A program made the translations under genes and the position numbers. The notes below the pieces were generated by a model. That model was not told the DNA's origin. It ran no database searches and was given only the letters and a program-made list of their open reading frames with translations. Below are positions 15,683 through 23,965 of a stretch of DNA of 64,000 nt, one piece after another. The DNA comes from Mayfieldus sp963781495 (GTDB taxonomy: Bacteria > Actinomycetota > Thermoleophilia > Solirubrobacterales > 70-9), in NCBI GenBank assembly GCA_963781495.1, contig CAWAFX010000003.1:124001-188000 (forward strand), given 5' to 3'. Position 1 is the stretch's first letter, and each line of letters opens with the position of its first letter.

Positions 15683-16372
15683 GTGTCGATGAAGGTTGCA
15701 GTCTCCGGTGCCGCGGGCCGCATGGGGGAGACGGTCTGCGAAGCCGTCGAGGCGGCCGACGACCTCGAGCTGAGCGGCCGCGCCGATCCTGCCCTCGGCA
15801 CCGAGCTCGAGCAGGTGCTGGGCGACGCCGAGGTGGTGGTCGACTTCTCGACCCCCGAGACGGCGGCGGACAACGTCGGCGCGATCGTCGGCGCCGGCGC
15901 GCACGCCGTGGTCGGCACCACTGGCTTCGACCTCGACCGGCTGCGCGACGCGGTCGAGGGGTCGGAGGGCGGCAACTGCTTCGTGGCGCCCAACTTCGCG
16001 ATCGGCGCCGTGCTGATGATGCGGCTCGCCCAGCAGGTCGCGCCCCACATGCCCGAGTGCGAGATCGTCGAGCTTCACCGCGAGGGCAAGGTCGACGCGC
16101 CGTCGGGGACGGCGAAGCGCAGCGCCGAGCTGATTCGCCAGGCGGGGGGAAACGTCCACGAGCCGATCCACTCGCTGCGCCTGCCGGGGCTGGTCGCCCA
16201 CCAGGAGATCGTCTTCGGCGGCGAGGGCCAGACGCTGACGATCCGCCACGACTCGACCGACCGCCGCTCGTTCATGCCCGGGGTGCTGCTGGCGGTGCGC
16301 CGGGTCGGCGGGCTGCCCGATCGCTTCACCGTCGGGCTCGAGAAGCTGCTCTTCGACGGTGGGCTAACCTGA
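15683..16372 (+). CDS. dapB: 4-hydroxy-tetrahydrodipicolinate reductase
   Basis: Second committed step of lysine/diaminopimelate synthesis, NAD(P)H dependent. Rossmann motif VAVSGAAGRMGETVCEA, then DFSTPETAADN, GTTGFD and APNFAIGAVLMMRLA. The catalytic block reads VELHREGKVDAPSGTAKRS. The first His and the Lys are kept, while the second His of the usual HH pair is Arg here, a variation to note. 229 residues, a little shorter than the common 245-270. GTG start at 15683, with an in-frame ATG two codons later as alternative. It is 5 bases from dapA. Confidence 0.94.
   Translation: MSMKVAVSGAAGRMGETVCEAVEAADDLELSGRADPALGTELEQVLGDAEVVVDFSTPETAADNVGAIVGAGAHAVVGTTGFDLDRLRDAVEGSEGGNCFVAPNFAIGAVLMMRLAQQVAPHMPECEIVELHREGKVDAPSGTAKRSAELIRQAGGNVHEPIHSLRLPGLVAHQEIVFGGEGQTLTIRHDSTDRRSFMPGVLLAVRRVGGLPDRFTVGLEKLLFDGGLT
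16365..16370 (+). promoter_or_regulatory. -10 hexamer TAACCT of dapA
   Basis: Located in the last codons of dapB and ends 7 nt before the dapA ATG, so dapA could also be made from its own leaderless transcript. Confidence 0.45.
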
Positions 16373-16377
16373 CGGCG

Positions 16378-17250
16378 ATGGCGGAGCTGCGGGGCGTACT
16401 GACCGCGATGGTGACGCCGTTCCACGAGGACGGCAGCCTCGACGAGGAAGGCTCGCGCCGGCTCGCGCGCCACCTGGTCGACGGCGGTTGCCACGGGCTG
16501 GTGGTCGCCGGCACGACCGGCGAGGCGCCGACCCTTTCGGATGCCGAGACGCTGAGCCTTCTGCGCGCGGTCCGCGACGAGGTCGGCGGCGAGGCGGTGG
16601 TGATCTGCGGCACGGGTACCAACGACACCGCGCACACGGTCGAGATGACCGAGGCCGCCGCCCAGGCCGGGGCCGATGCGGTGCTGGTCGTGACTCCGTA
16701 CTACAACAAGCCCAACTTCGAAGGCCTGCGGGGCCACTATGGGGCGGTCGCGGCGGTCGGGCTGCCGGTGATCCTCTACAACATCCCTTCGCGGGTGGTC
16801 GTCAACGTCTCGCCGTCCGAGCTCGCCGAGCTGGGACGGATCGAGGGCGTGACCGCGGTCAAGCAGGCAAACGACGACGAGCTGGGATTGATCGAGGGCC
16901 TCGACCTGCTGGCCGGCAACGACAACGTCTTTTGCCGCACCCTCGAGCTCGGCGGGGCCGGAGGTATCCTCGTCGCCGCGAACCTGATCCCGGCCCAGAT
17001 GCGGGCGGTCTGGGACGCGGCCGAGGCGGGGGATCTCGAGCGCGCGCGGGAGATCGACACCTCGCTCACCCCGGTCTATGAGGCGATGAACGTGACCACG
17101 AATCCGATTCCGGTCAAGGCGGCCCTGCAGATGGCGGGGCTGATCGACTCCGGCGCGATGCGGCTGCCGATGGTGCCGGCGACAGAGGAGCAGCGCTCCG
17201 CGATCCGGCCGGCCCTCGAGGCCGCGGGAATCCTGGCAGCGGCAGGTTGA
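16378..17250 (+). CDS. dapA: 4-hydroxy-tetrahydrodipicolinate synthase
   Basis: Condenses pyruvate with aspartate semialdehyde, the first step of the DAP branch. TIM-barrel lyase with AGTTGEAPTLSDAE (Thr of the catalytic triad), TPYYNKPNFEGLRGHY, VILYNIPSRVVVNV (catalytic Tyr) and GVTAVKQANDD (Schiff-base Lys). 290 residues from ATG 16378. The stop overlaps the TTG of rnj. The dapB-dapA-rnj arrangement is common in actinobacteria. Confidence 0.97.
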   Translation: MAELRGVLTAMVTPFHEDGSLDEEGSRRLARHLVDGGCHGLVVAGTTGEAPTLSDAETLSLLRAVRDEVGGEAVVICGTGTNDTAHTVEMTEAAAQAGADAVLVVTPYYNKPNFEGLRGHYGAVAAVGLPVILYNIPSRVVVNVSPSELAELGRIEGVTAVKQANDDELGLIEGLDLLAGNDNVFCRTLELGGAGGILVAANLIPAQMRAVWDAAEAGDLERAREIDTSLTPVYEAMNVTTNPIPVKAALQMAGLIDSGAMRLPMVPATEEQRSAIRPALEAAGILAAAG

Positions 17251-18908
17251 GCGGCACCCTGAGAGTCCTCCCCCTCGGCGGGCTGGGGGAGATCGGCAAA
17301 AACATGACCGTCGTCGAGTACGACGGGCGGATCGTCGTCGTCGACACCGGGCTGATGTTCCCGACCACCGAGATGCTCGGGATCGACCTCGTGCTGCCGG
17401 ACTTCTCCTACCTGAAGGAGCGCTCGGGAGATATCGAGGCGATCGTCCTCACCCACGGACACGAGGATCACGTTGGAGCCCTGCCCTACGTCCTGCGCGA
17501 GATCGGCTACCCGCCGGTGATCTACGGAGGGATGCTGACGATCGGCCTGGTGCGCTCGAAGCTCGACGAGCACAAGCTCGGCGACGCGCCCCTCGAGGAA
17601 CTCGATGCCGGCGAGCGGGTGCAGCTGGGCCCGTTCGAGCTCGAGCTGGTGCACCTGTCGCACTCGATTCCCGACATGCGAGGCGTGGTTCTGAAGACGG
17701 AGCTCGGCTCGGTGCTGCTGACCGGCGACTACAAGTTCGATCAGACCCCGGTCGATCGCCGGCCGGCCGACATGTCTCGCCTCGCCGAGATCGGACGCGA
17801 GGGATTGCTGCTGCTGTGCGGAGACTCGACCAACGCCGACCGGCCCGGGGTCGCGCCATCGGAGTCGAGCGTCGGCCCGGCGCTGCTGGAAACCTTCTCG
17901 CGCTGTGAGGGGCGCATCATCGTCACCTCGTTCGCCTCCAACGTGCACCGGGTCCAGCAGGTGATCGATGCCGCCGTCCAGCTGGACCGCCGCGTGGCGC
18001 TGGTCGGGCGCTCGATGCGCAAGAACTTCAACATCGCCTCCAACCTGGGGATGGCCAATGCTCCGTCCGGGCTGCTGATCCACCCGAAGGAGATCGAGGA
18101 CTTCCCGGACGAGAAGGTGATCGCGATCTCGACCGGCAGCCAGGGCGAGCCGCTCTCGGCCCTGCGCCGTATGGCCCACAACGACCACCGCGACGTCGAG
18201 CTTCACTCCGGCGACACGGTGGTCTTCTCGGCGACGCCGGTGCCGGGAAACGAGCGGGCGGTGAACGAGACGATCGACCGCATCTTCCAGATCGGCGCCT
18301 CGGTGGTGACCGCGGCCGACGCGCCGATCCACGCCTCCGGCCACGGTTGCCAGGAAGAGCTGAAGCTGATGCTCAACCTGACCAAGCCGCGCTATGTGCT
18401 GCCGGTCCACGGCGACCACAAGAGGCTGCGGCTTCACTCGGACCTCGCGCGCTCGGTCGGCGTCGAGCCCCGGAATGTCTTTCAGGGCAGCAACGGCGTC
18501 CCACTCGAGCTGAACGAATCGGGCACCCGGCTCGGCGACGACGTCGGGGCGGGAATGATCTTCGTCGATGGAGTCGACATCGGCGAGCCGGACGACGTCG
18601 CGCTTCGCGACCGCCGCACGATCTCTGCCGACGGGATCTTCATCGTCGTCGCGACCGTTTCATCGGACGACGGCTCCACGGTGGCGCCGCCCGAGGTGAT
18701 CTTTCGCGGCGTGCCCTTCCTCGAGGAGGCCGACGGCCTGGTCGAGGAGCTTCGCGGGGTGGTCGAGTCCTCACTCGCCGACGCCGCCCGGCACGAGGTC
18801 TCCGAGCTGCCGCTGATCCAGGAGGACCTGCACGACGACATCGCCGAGTTCGTCTACGAGAAGCTTCGCCGCCGCCCGATGGTGCTGCCGGTCGTCGTCG
18901 AAGTCTGA
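17247..18908 (+). CDS. rnj: Ribonuclease J
   Basis: Beta-CASP metallo-beta-lactamase RNase with 5'-3' exo- and endonuclease activity. TTG start at 17247 overlaps dapA (TTGA) and begins SGTLRVLPLGGLGEIGKNM, the standard opening. Metal site LTHGHEDHVGALPYVL, then HSIPDMRG, GDYKFDQTP, the beta-CASP domain with GDSTNADRPG and ASNVHRVQQVIDAA, and the C-terminal HASGHGCQEELKLML and PVHGDHKRLRLH. 553 residues, typical. It acts with Pnp and RNase Y, both encoded in this window. Confidence 0.96.
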   Translation: MSGTLRVLPLGGLGEIGKNMTVVEYDGRIVVVDTGLMFPTTEMLGIDLVLPDFSYLKERSGDIEAIVLTHGHEDHVGALPYVLREIGYPPVIYGGMLTIGLVRSKLDEHKLGDAPLEELDAGERVQLGPFELELVHLSHSIPDMRGVVLKTELGSVLLTGDYKFDQTPVDRRPADMSRLAEIGREGLLLLCGDSTNADRPGVAPSESSVGPALLETFSRCEGRIIVTSFASNVHRVQQVIDAAVQLDRRVALVGRSMRKNFNIASNLGMANAPSGLLIHPKEIEDFPDEKVIAISTGSQGEPLSALRRMAHNDHRDVELHSGDTVVFSATPVPGNERAVNETIDRIFQIGASVVTAADAPIHASGHGCQEELKLMLNLTKPRYVLPVHGDHKRLRLHSDLARSVGVEPRNVFQGSNGVPLELNESGTRLGDDVGAGMIFVDGVDIGEPDDVALRDRRTISADGIFIVVATVSSDDGSTVAPPEVIFRGVPFLEEADGLVEELRGVVESSLADAARHEVSELPLIQEDLHDDIAEFVYEKLRRRPMVLPVVVEV

Positions 18909-19001
18909 GTCGCGAGGCCGAGCAACCTCGTCATTGGCGGCCGGGCTGGGGCGCGGCCATGAGATCGACGTGGCGATTAGCGCCGTAGCGAGTGGCGCCG
19001 C
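18909..19001. other. 93-base gap between convergent genes
   Basis: Between rnj (+) and the oxidoreductase (-). No convincing terminator, ORF or repeat was seen. Confidence 0.5.
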
Positions 19002-19928
19002 TCACACGCGCAGCACGACCGCAGCGCCACCGCCCCCGCCGACGGCCATCTTGAGCGCCTCCGCGGCCTCGGCGAGCGGGTAGATCCCACCGACCGAGAT
19101 TCCGACCTCGCCATTGCCGAGCCGTTCGGCCATGCGCTCGAGCCGGCTCCCGTCAGCCTGCACATAGACATCGACAATCGTCACCCCGCGGTCGGCGGCC
19201 GGCGGGGCGCCGGTGATAGTGGCCAGCCGGCCGCCGTCCGCGACGACGGAGAGCGCGGACGCCTCACCGCCAGGTGCGGCGTTGATCGCCGCAGAGACGC
19301 CAGCCCCACCCGCCCATTTGCGGACCCCGGTGGGCCAGCCGTCGTCGTGGTAGTCGAACACCGCTGCCACCCCGAGCTGTCGCAGTCGCTCAAAGCTCCG
19401 CGGCCCGGCCGTCGCGGCGACCTCGGCTCCGATCACCACCCCCAATGCCGCAATCAGCTGCCCGGTCACGCCACCGGCGCCGTGAACGAGCAGCCGGCCG
19501 GCAGGCGAATCCTCGATCGCCGCACCGAGCGCCTGGTCCGCGGTCAGCGCCGGGACCGGAAACGCCGCCGCGTCCTCCCAGGACACAGCGGATGGTTTGG
19601 CGGCCAGCACATCGGGGCGCGCCAGCAACAACTCGCTCCAGCAACCCTGCTCGAGCAGAGGAACCGGGTGAGTCATCACCTCGTCCCCGACCGACCACCC
19701 GTCGACGGCGTCCCCAATGGCGGCGACCGTCCCTGACGCCGCGACGCCAAGCGCCATCGGCGGCCGCAGCCCCACCTCCCACGATCCGAGCCTGACGAGG
19801 TCGTCCCAGGGCGCCACCCCCGCGGCCCGCACCGAGATCAACGCCTCGCCCGGGCCGGGTGGGCGCGGATCGGGAAGCGTCAGCTCGCGCACGTCGTCGC
19901 CGAACCGCTCGATTCCGGCCGCCTTCAC
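19002..19928 (-). CDS. Zinc-independent medium-chain dehydrogenase/quinone oxidoreductase family protein
   Basis: 308 residues from GTG 19928 (MKAAGIERFGDDVREL). GroES-like N-terminal domain (PPGPGEALISVRAAGVAPWDDLVRLG) and a Rossmann domain with LLVHGAGGVTGQLIAALGVVIGAEV, the AxGGxG-type NADPH site. No Cys or His zinc ligands of alcohol dehydrogenases are present, so it belongs with NADPH:quinone reductases and related enoyl reductases. Substrate unknown. The longer frame to 20045 is not conserved-looking. A five-codon mini-ORF immediately upstream overlaps the GTG. First gene of the accessory block between rnj and ftsK. Confidence 0.82.
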   Translation of the reverse strand: MKAAGIERFGDDVRELTLPDPRPPGPGEALISVRAAGVAPWDDLVRLGSWEVGLRPPMALGVAASGTVAAIGDAVDGWSVGDEVMTHPVPLLEQGCWSELLLARPDVLAAKPSAVSWEDAAAFPVPALTADQALGAAIEDSPAGRLLVHGAGGVTGQLIAALGVVIGAEVAATAGPRSFERLRQLGVAAVFDYHDDGWPTGVRKWAGGAGVSAAINAAPGGEASALSVVADGGRLATITGAPPAADRGVTIVDVYVQADGSRLERMAERLGNGEVGISVGGIYPLAEAAEALKMAVGGGGGAAVVLRV

Positions 19929-19942
19929 GAAGCCCCCGGCAT
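19925..19942 (-). CDS. Five-codon upstream ORF (MPGAS) overlapping the oxidoreductase start
   Basis: ATG (19942-19940) lies 6 nt after a TAGCCT -10 and reads Met-Pro-Gly-Ala-Ser then TGA. The TGA overlaps the GTG of the main gene (GTGA). This suggests that leaderless initiation at the mini-ORF feeds translation of the main gene by coupling. Too short to support by similarity. Confidence 0.35.
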   Translation of the reverse strand: MPGAS

Positions 19943-19948
19943 GCGCCC

Positions 19949-19954
19949 AGGCTA
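19949..19954 (-). promoter_or_regulatory. -10 hexamer TAGCCT upstream of the oxidoreductase mini-ORF
   Basis: On the minus strand, 6 nt before the ATG of the mini-ORF. Confidence 0.45.
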
Positions 19955-20087
19955 CCCCCACTTGACACGCCAAGCCGAGCCGATGGCGGCGCATATGCCG
20001 GCGATCACGCCCGCTTTGCGCGACGAGCGGTTGCTCCGATCGCACTGAACATGGCCCATCGAGCCACCGCGCCAGACAATGGTCATG

Positions 20088-20093
20088 TACCGT
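20088..20093 (+). promoter_or_regulatory. -10 hexamer TACCGT of the PP2C gene
   Basis: Ends 6 nt before GTG 20100; used to choose that start over the ATG at 20079. Confidence 0.45.
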
Positions 20094-20099
20094 CGCCCG

Positions 20100-20855
20100 G
20101 TGACGGTGCTCGCATTTGACGGCGTGGTGCGAAGCGATCCTGGTCCTCGACCGAACAACGAGGACGCCTGCTATTCGAGCGATCGCCTACTGGCTGTCGC
20201 CGATGGGGTCGGCGGCGCCGCAGCGGGAGAAGTCGCGAGCCAGGCTGTCATCAACGCCGTGATCGCGCTCGACAAGCGCCGCCTCGATCGGCCGCTCGAG
20301 CGGGCCCTCGAGGAGAGCGTCGCGTGGGGGAATCAGAGCGTGGGTTTCATCGCCGAGTGCCGGCAGAAGATGCGCGGCATGAGCACCACCCTGACCGCTG
20401 TCGCGCTCAGCGATGACGGGCGATACCTGGTCAGCAACGTGGGCGACTCTCGGACCTACCTGCTCCGAGACGCAACCCTCACCCAACTCACGCGTGATGA
20501 CAGCCTGGTCCAGGAGTTGATCGACAGTGGCGCGCTTTCTGCGGAAGACGCTCGGACCCACCCGCGCCGCTCGGTCGTCCTGCGAGCGCTGGATGGAAAT
20601 CCCGAGATCGACCCTGCCGTGGAGGTCGTCGACGCGCGCACTGGGGACGTCCTTCTGTTGTGCTCAGACGGCCTGTCCGACTTCGTCGACGATCGGGAGA
20701 TAGCGAGCGTGCTCCGTCAGCTAACGCGAGCCGAAGCCGCGAAGCGCCTGGTCGAGGTCGCGCTCGAGGCCGGTGCACGCGACAACGTCTCCGTGGTGGT
20801 GGCCGACGTACTTGAGCATCCGATCTCAAGTCTCTGGCCTGTCGTCTCATCCTGA
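20100..20855 (+). CDS. PP2C-family serine/threonine protein phosphatase
   Basis: Mn/Mg-dependent phosphatase, 251 residues. Motifs in order: RPNNEDACY (the RxxNED metal/phosphate motif), AVADGVGGAAAGEVAS (DG.GG), MSTTLTAVAL, NVGDSRTYLL, TRDDSLVQELIDSG, LLLCSDGLSDFVDD and ARDNVSVVVADV. All metal-binding Asp positions are present. No membrane segment or extra domain, so it is a stand-alone soluble PstP/Stp-like enzyme, and no partner kinase is nearby. GTG 20100 is preferred; ATG 20079 would add seven residues and conflicts with the promoter position. Confidence 0.92.
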   Translation: MTVLAFDGVVRSDPGPRPNNEDACYSSDRLLAVADGVGGAAAGEVASQAVINAVIALDKRRLDRPLERALEESVAWGNQSVGFIAECRQKMRGMSTTLTAVALSDDGRYLVSNVGDSRTYLLRDATLTQLTRDDSLVQELIDSGALSAEDARTHPRRSVVLRALDGNPEIDPAVEVVDARTGDVLLLCSDGLSDFVDDREIASVLRQLTRAEAAKRLVEVALEAGARDNVSVVVADVLEHPISSLWPVVSS

Positions 20856-20962
20856 CCGGCTCCCGCCTTGCGCGAACACGAGCAGCCGATGGCTAGATCG
20901 GTCCCGTCGTCAGCCTCTCGCAGACCAACCGCTCCGATGCCTTGCCCGCCATGCCCCCGCAA

Positions 20963-20968
20963 TAGCAT
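20963..20968 (+). promoter_or_regulatory. -10-like TAGCAT upstream of the DHFR-family gene
   Basis: Ends 9 nt before GTG 20978, so any leader would be only about 2-3 nt. Confidence 0.35.
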
Positions 20969-20977
20969 CATGCGCCC

Positions 20978-21550
20978 GTGAAGCCCATGCTGATCTACTC
21001 GATGGGCGTCTCTGCGGACGGCTTCATCGCCGACCGACAGGGCGGTTTCGGGTGGACCGAACCCAGTGAGGAGCTGTTTCGCTTCCACCTCGCGCAGGTA
21101 CGCGAGCTAGGCGGCTATCTGTGCGGCCGCAGGCTTTACGAGACGATGCTGGTGTGGGAGACGGATCCGTCGCTGCGCGATAACGAGCTCCGGGCCGCGT
21201 TCGCCGACGTCTGGTGCGCCCTCCCGAAGGTTGTCTTCAGTCGCACGCTCGATGGCGTCCAGGGCAACGCCCGGCTCGCCGAGGCGTCGGTGGCCGAGGA
21301 GGCCGCTGCGGCGCACGACGCGACTGACAAGGACGTTGCGATCGGCGGTGCCGGCCTGGCCGCGGCGGCGATCGAGCTCGGCCTCGTCGACGAGCTGCGC
21401 ATGTTCCGCCATCCGGTCGTCGTCGGCGGTGGCACGCCGTTCCTGCCGCCCGTCACCGAAGACATCGCGCTGGACCTGATCGAGACCAGGACGTTCTGCT
21501 CGCGCGTGATCTACGAGCGCTACCGGCGCGCCCGCGAGGACTCGAGCTGA
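20978..21550 (+). CDS. Dihydrofolate reductase family (RibD C-terminal-like) protein
   Basis: 190 residues with the DHFR/RibD_C fold: MLIYSMGVSADGFIADRQGGFGW at the N-terminus, GGYLCGRRLYETM, PKVVFSRTL, VAIGGAGLAAAAIELGLVDELRMFRHPVVVGGG near the C-terminus. These proteins bind NADPH, but the physiological substrate is usually unknown; it is not the folate enzyme proper. A second family member of different sequence lies at 29696-30262. Convergent with the histidine-kinase gene. Confidence 0.85.
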   Translation: MKPMLIYSMGVSADGFIADRQGGFGWTEPSEELFRFHLAQVRELGGYLCGRRLYETMLVWETDPSLRDNELRAAFADVWCALPKVVFSRTLDGVQGNARLAEASVAEEAAAAHDATDKDVAIGGAGLAAAAIELGLVDELRMFRHPVVVGGGTPFLPPVTEDIALDLIETRTFCSRVIYERYRRAREDSS

Positions 21551-21555
21551 TAGCA

Positions 21556-21604
21556 GCCCAAAAAGAAAGCCGCCGGGCTCTAGGGAGGGGGGAGCCCGGC
21601 GGCT
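21556..21604 (-). terminator. Strong intrinsic terminator of the two-component operon
   Basis: A 13-bp perfect stem (21568-21580 with 21592-21604, AGCCGCCGGGCTC and its complement) is followed on the minus strand by TTCTTTTT. It ends transcription coming from the histidine-kinase gene. On the plus strand there is no T-run. Confidence 0.85.
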
Positions 21605-21605
21605 G

Positions 21606-21704
21606 CTTCGACCCTTGAGTCGAAGGTGGGCCCGCCGAGGTGCTAAGGGGGAGATCCCCGACGAACCCGTGTGTCTCGTCCGCCGGGAAAACTAAGTCGG
21701 GGCG
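21606..21704 (-). other. Run of stem-loops in the 3' region of the two-component mRNA
   Basis: CTTCGAC/GTCGAAG (21606-21612 with 21619-21625), GGGGA/TCCCC near 21645-21656 and GACGA/TCGTC flanking 21660-21680 form consecutive hairpins between the kinase stop and the terminator. A further GGGCGC/GCGCCC stem spans the kinase stop codon. No ORF is visible. It could be a stable 3'UTR or a processed small RNA. Confidence 0.4.
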
Positions 21705-23162
21705 CTAAAGCGCCCTTAAAGAGGGCGTAATACGTTCCTCAGAACCCGTTCGAGGCAGGGTCACCGTGAACAGGGCGCCTCCCTCGGCGGACCGCCTGGC
21801 CCTCACCTCGCCACCGTGCGAGCGGGCGACGGCGCGCACGATCGCCAGTCCGAGGCCGGTGCCGCCACCGGCGGCGGTGTCGGAGGGGCCGCTGCCGCGA
21901 ACGAAGCGGTCGAAGACCTGCTCCTGCATCTCCTCCGGGATGCCGGGCCCGTCGTCTGAGACCTCGATCGTCGCGCTTTGCTCGTCCGCGGTCAGCCGCA
22001 GATCGATCGTCGCACCCTCGGGCGTGTAACGGACCGCGTTGTCGAGCAGGTTGACCACCAACCTGTGCAGCTCGTCGGGATTGCCTCGAAGCGGCAGCGG
22101 GCCCGCGTTGTCGACGTTCAGCTGCCGGCCGGCCGCCATCGGTGCGATCTCGGCCGCGGCGCTGCCGGCGATCTCCGCCAAATCGCAGTCGGTCCGCTCG
22201 CTGACCCGGCCCGCGTCCGCCCGCGCCAGCAGCAGCAGGTCGGCGACGAGGCGGCTCATCCGCCTCGATGAGCGCAGCGCCGAGTCGACCATCTCGCGGT
22301 CTTCGTCGCCCTGCGGCCGCCGCAGCGAGGTCTGCAGCAGCTCCAGATTCGCGATCACGCTGGTCAGCGGGGTTCGCAGCTCGTGCGAGGCGTCGGCGAC
22401 GAACTCGCGCTGCTTGGCCATCGCCTGCTCGCGCTCGCCCCGCGCCGCATCGAGCGAGCGCAGCATCTGGTCGAGGGTATGGGCGAGCTCGCCGACCTCG
22501 TCGTGGACCGCTGGCTGGGGCATGCGGCGCGATGGATCGCGGGTGCTGGCGATCTCGCTGGCGGCCGCGGTCAGCGAGGCGATCGGCTCCATCGCCCGGT
22601 TGGCGATCGTCAGCCCGGCGAGGCAGGCGAGGATGACGGCGCCGAGGACACCGGCGGCGATGAAAAGCCAGAGCCGGGTGATCGTCGAGTCGACGTGCTC
22701 CTGGCTGCGCGCGTACTGGACGAAGCCGACCCTCTGGCCACCGCTGTAGATCCCGGCGGTGATGATCCGCAGGCCGCCGATGTGGCTGACTCCGGGGACC
22801 AGCGGTCCCAGGTAGGGGGCGCGGCGTGTGTGCTTCTGCTCGGTCCCGTTGGCGTCGAAGATCCGCACCGCGGCGGCGTTGGAGAGCGCGAAGTCGTCGA
22901 GGTCGGGGCTGGTGACCAGCGGTCCTTCCGGGGTCGGCACGATGCGGCTCTGGGCTGCCAGGGTGCGCACCGCACCGCGCATCTCCTGGTTGAAGTCGTT
23001 GCGGATCCGCTCCGTCGCCAAGCGGCCGATCACGCCGGCGAAGACGAGCAGGATCGCGAGGGTCAGCGCCGCCGAGCCCGCCGCGAGGCGCCAGCGCACC
23101 GGCCAGGTGCGGGGGTCCAACAGCCGCCGCCTCTCCCGTCCTCCCCGGGCCGACTCGGCCAT
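21705..23162 (-). CDS. Two-component sensor histidine kinase
   Basis: 485 residues. Membrane segment near residues 26-48 (LAAGSAALTLAILLVFAGVI), an extracytoplasmic region of about 120 residues, and a second membrane segment (LWLFIAAGVLGAVILACLAG). HAMP linker, then the H-box DASHELRTPLTSV with the phospho-accepting His. ATPase motifs are LVVNLLDNAVRYTPEG (N box), VSDDGPGIPEEMQ (G1), VFDRFVRG (F) and GGGTGLGLAIVRAV (G2). Complete and apparently active. It is transcribed behind the response regulator with a 3-base gap. The signal is unknown; the extracytoplasmic part has no domain I recognise. Confidence 0.94.
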   Translation of the reverse strand: MAESARGGRERRRLLDPRTWPVRWRLAAGSAALTLAILLVFAGVIGRLATERIRNDFNQEMRGAVRTLAAQSRIVPTPEGPLVTSPDLDDFALSNAAAVRIFDANGTEQKHTRRAPYLGPLVPGVSHIGGLRIITAGIYSGGQRVGFVQYARSQEHVDSTITRLWLFIAAGVLGAVILACLAGLTIANRAMEPIASLTAAASEIASTRDPSRRMPQPAVHDEVGELAHTLDQMLRSLDAARGEREQAMAKQREFVADASHELRTPLTSVIANLELLQTSLRRPQGDEDREMVDSALRSSRRMSRLVADLLLLARADAGRVSERTDCDLAEIAGSAAAEIAPMAAGRQLNVDNAGPLPLRGNPDELHRLVVNLLDNAVRYTPEGATIDLRLTADEQSATIEVSDDGPGIPEEMQEQVFDRFVRGSGPSDTAAGGGTGLGLAIVRAVARSHGGEVRARRSAEGGALFTVTLPRTGSEERITPSLRAL

Positions 23163-23165
23163 TGC

Positions 23166-23858
23166 CTACTCCTTCAGCACGTAGCCGGCTCCCCGCTTGG
23201 TGTGCAGGAGGCGCGGCTCGCCACCGGACTCGAGCTTGCGCCGCAGGTTGGAGATGAAGACGTCGATCGTGTTCGTGGCCGCCATCGGGTCATAGCCCCA
23301 GACCTCGTCCAGGAGGCGCTCGCGGGATACGACCAGGCGCTCGTTTCGCATCAGGTACTCGAGCAGCTCGAACTCGCGGTTGGTGAGCTCGATCTCCCGC
23401 CCGCCGCGGTGGACCTCGCGGGTGTCGGGGTTGAGCTTCAGATCGCCGACCGAGAGCGAGGCGCTGCCGCGGGGGGGACGGCGGCGCAGCAGGGCCCGGA
23501 TCCGGGCCAGGAACTCCTGGCGCTCGAATGGCTTCGTCAGGTAGTCGTCGGCGCCGCTGTCGAGCCCGGTGACCCGGTCCTCGGTCTCGGTGCGGGCGGT
23601 GAGGATGAGGATCGGGACGTCGCCGTCGGCGCGCAGCTGGCGGCAGACCTCCATCCCGTCGAGGCGGGGCAGGCCGAGGTCGAGGACGACGAGGTCGGGG
23701 ATGAACTCGGCTGCCGCGTCGAGTGCCTCGACGCCGTCGCCCGCCGTGCGCACCTGGTAGCCCTCGTGGCGCAGGGAGCGCCGCAGGGCGTCGGTGATCT
23801 CGGCGTCGTCCTCGATCACCAGCACGCGGCCGGTCGCGATCTCCTCTTCGATTGCCAT
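23166..23858 (-). CDS. OmpR/PhoB-family response regulator
   Basis: 230 residues. Receiver domain with acidic pair EDD (RVLVIEDDAEI), phospho-accepting Asp in LVVLDLGLPRLDG, Thr in ILTARTE and Lys in YLTKPFERQEF. C-terminal winged helix (IELTNREFELLEYLMRNERLVVSRERLL, NTIDVFISNLRRKL, HTKRGAGYVLKE). The TAACAT -10 lies 6 nt before the ATG. It resembles MtrA/TcrA/PrrA-type regulators; the target genes are not evident from sequence. Confidence 0.95.
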   Translation of the reverse strand: MAIEEEIATGRVLVIEDDAEITDALRRSLRHEGYQVRTAGDGVEALDAAAEFIPDLVVLDLGLPRLDGMEVCRQLRADGDVPILILTARTETEDRVTGLDSGADDYLTKPFERQEFLARIRALLRRRPPRGSASLSVGDLKLNPDTREVHRGGREIELTNREFELLEYLMRNERLVVSRERLLDEVWGYDPMAATNTIDVFISNLRRKLESGGEPRLLHTKRGAGYVLKE

Positions 23859-23864
23859 GCGCCG

Positions 23865-23870
23865 ATGTTA
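23865..23870 (-). promoter_or_regulatory. -10 hexamer TAACAT of the response regulator operon
   Basis: Minus strand, 6 nt before the ATG at 23858; leaderless transcript predicted. Confidence 0.5.
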
Positions 23871-23965
23871 GCCCGGTCTCGGTGGCCCGACGGGATGATT
23901 TATCGCTTCTTTATGCGGTTTTCCTCCGCGCAGGGGCGGCGGTCGCAACGTCGAATCAAAGCCTG

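Noticed and set aside
19962..19967. Perfect TTGACA -35 box
   Set aside because: No -10 hexamer at 16-18 nt downstream on the plus strand; it seems to be coincidental.
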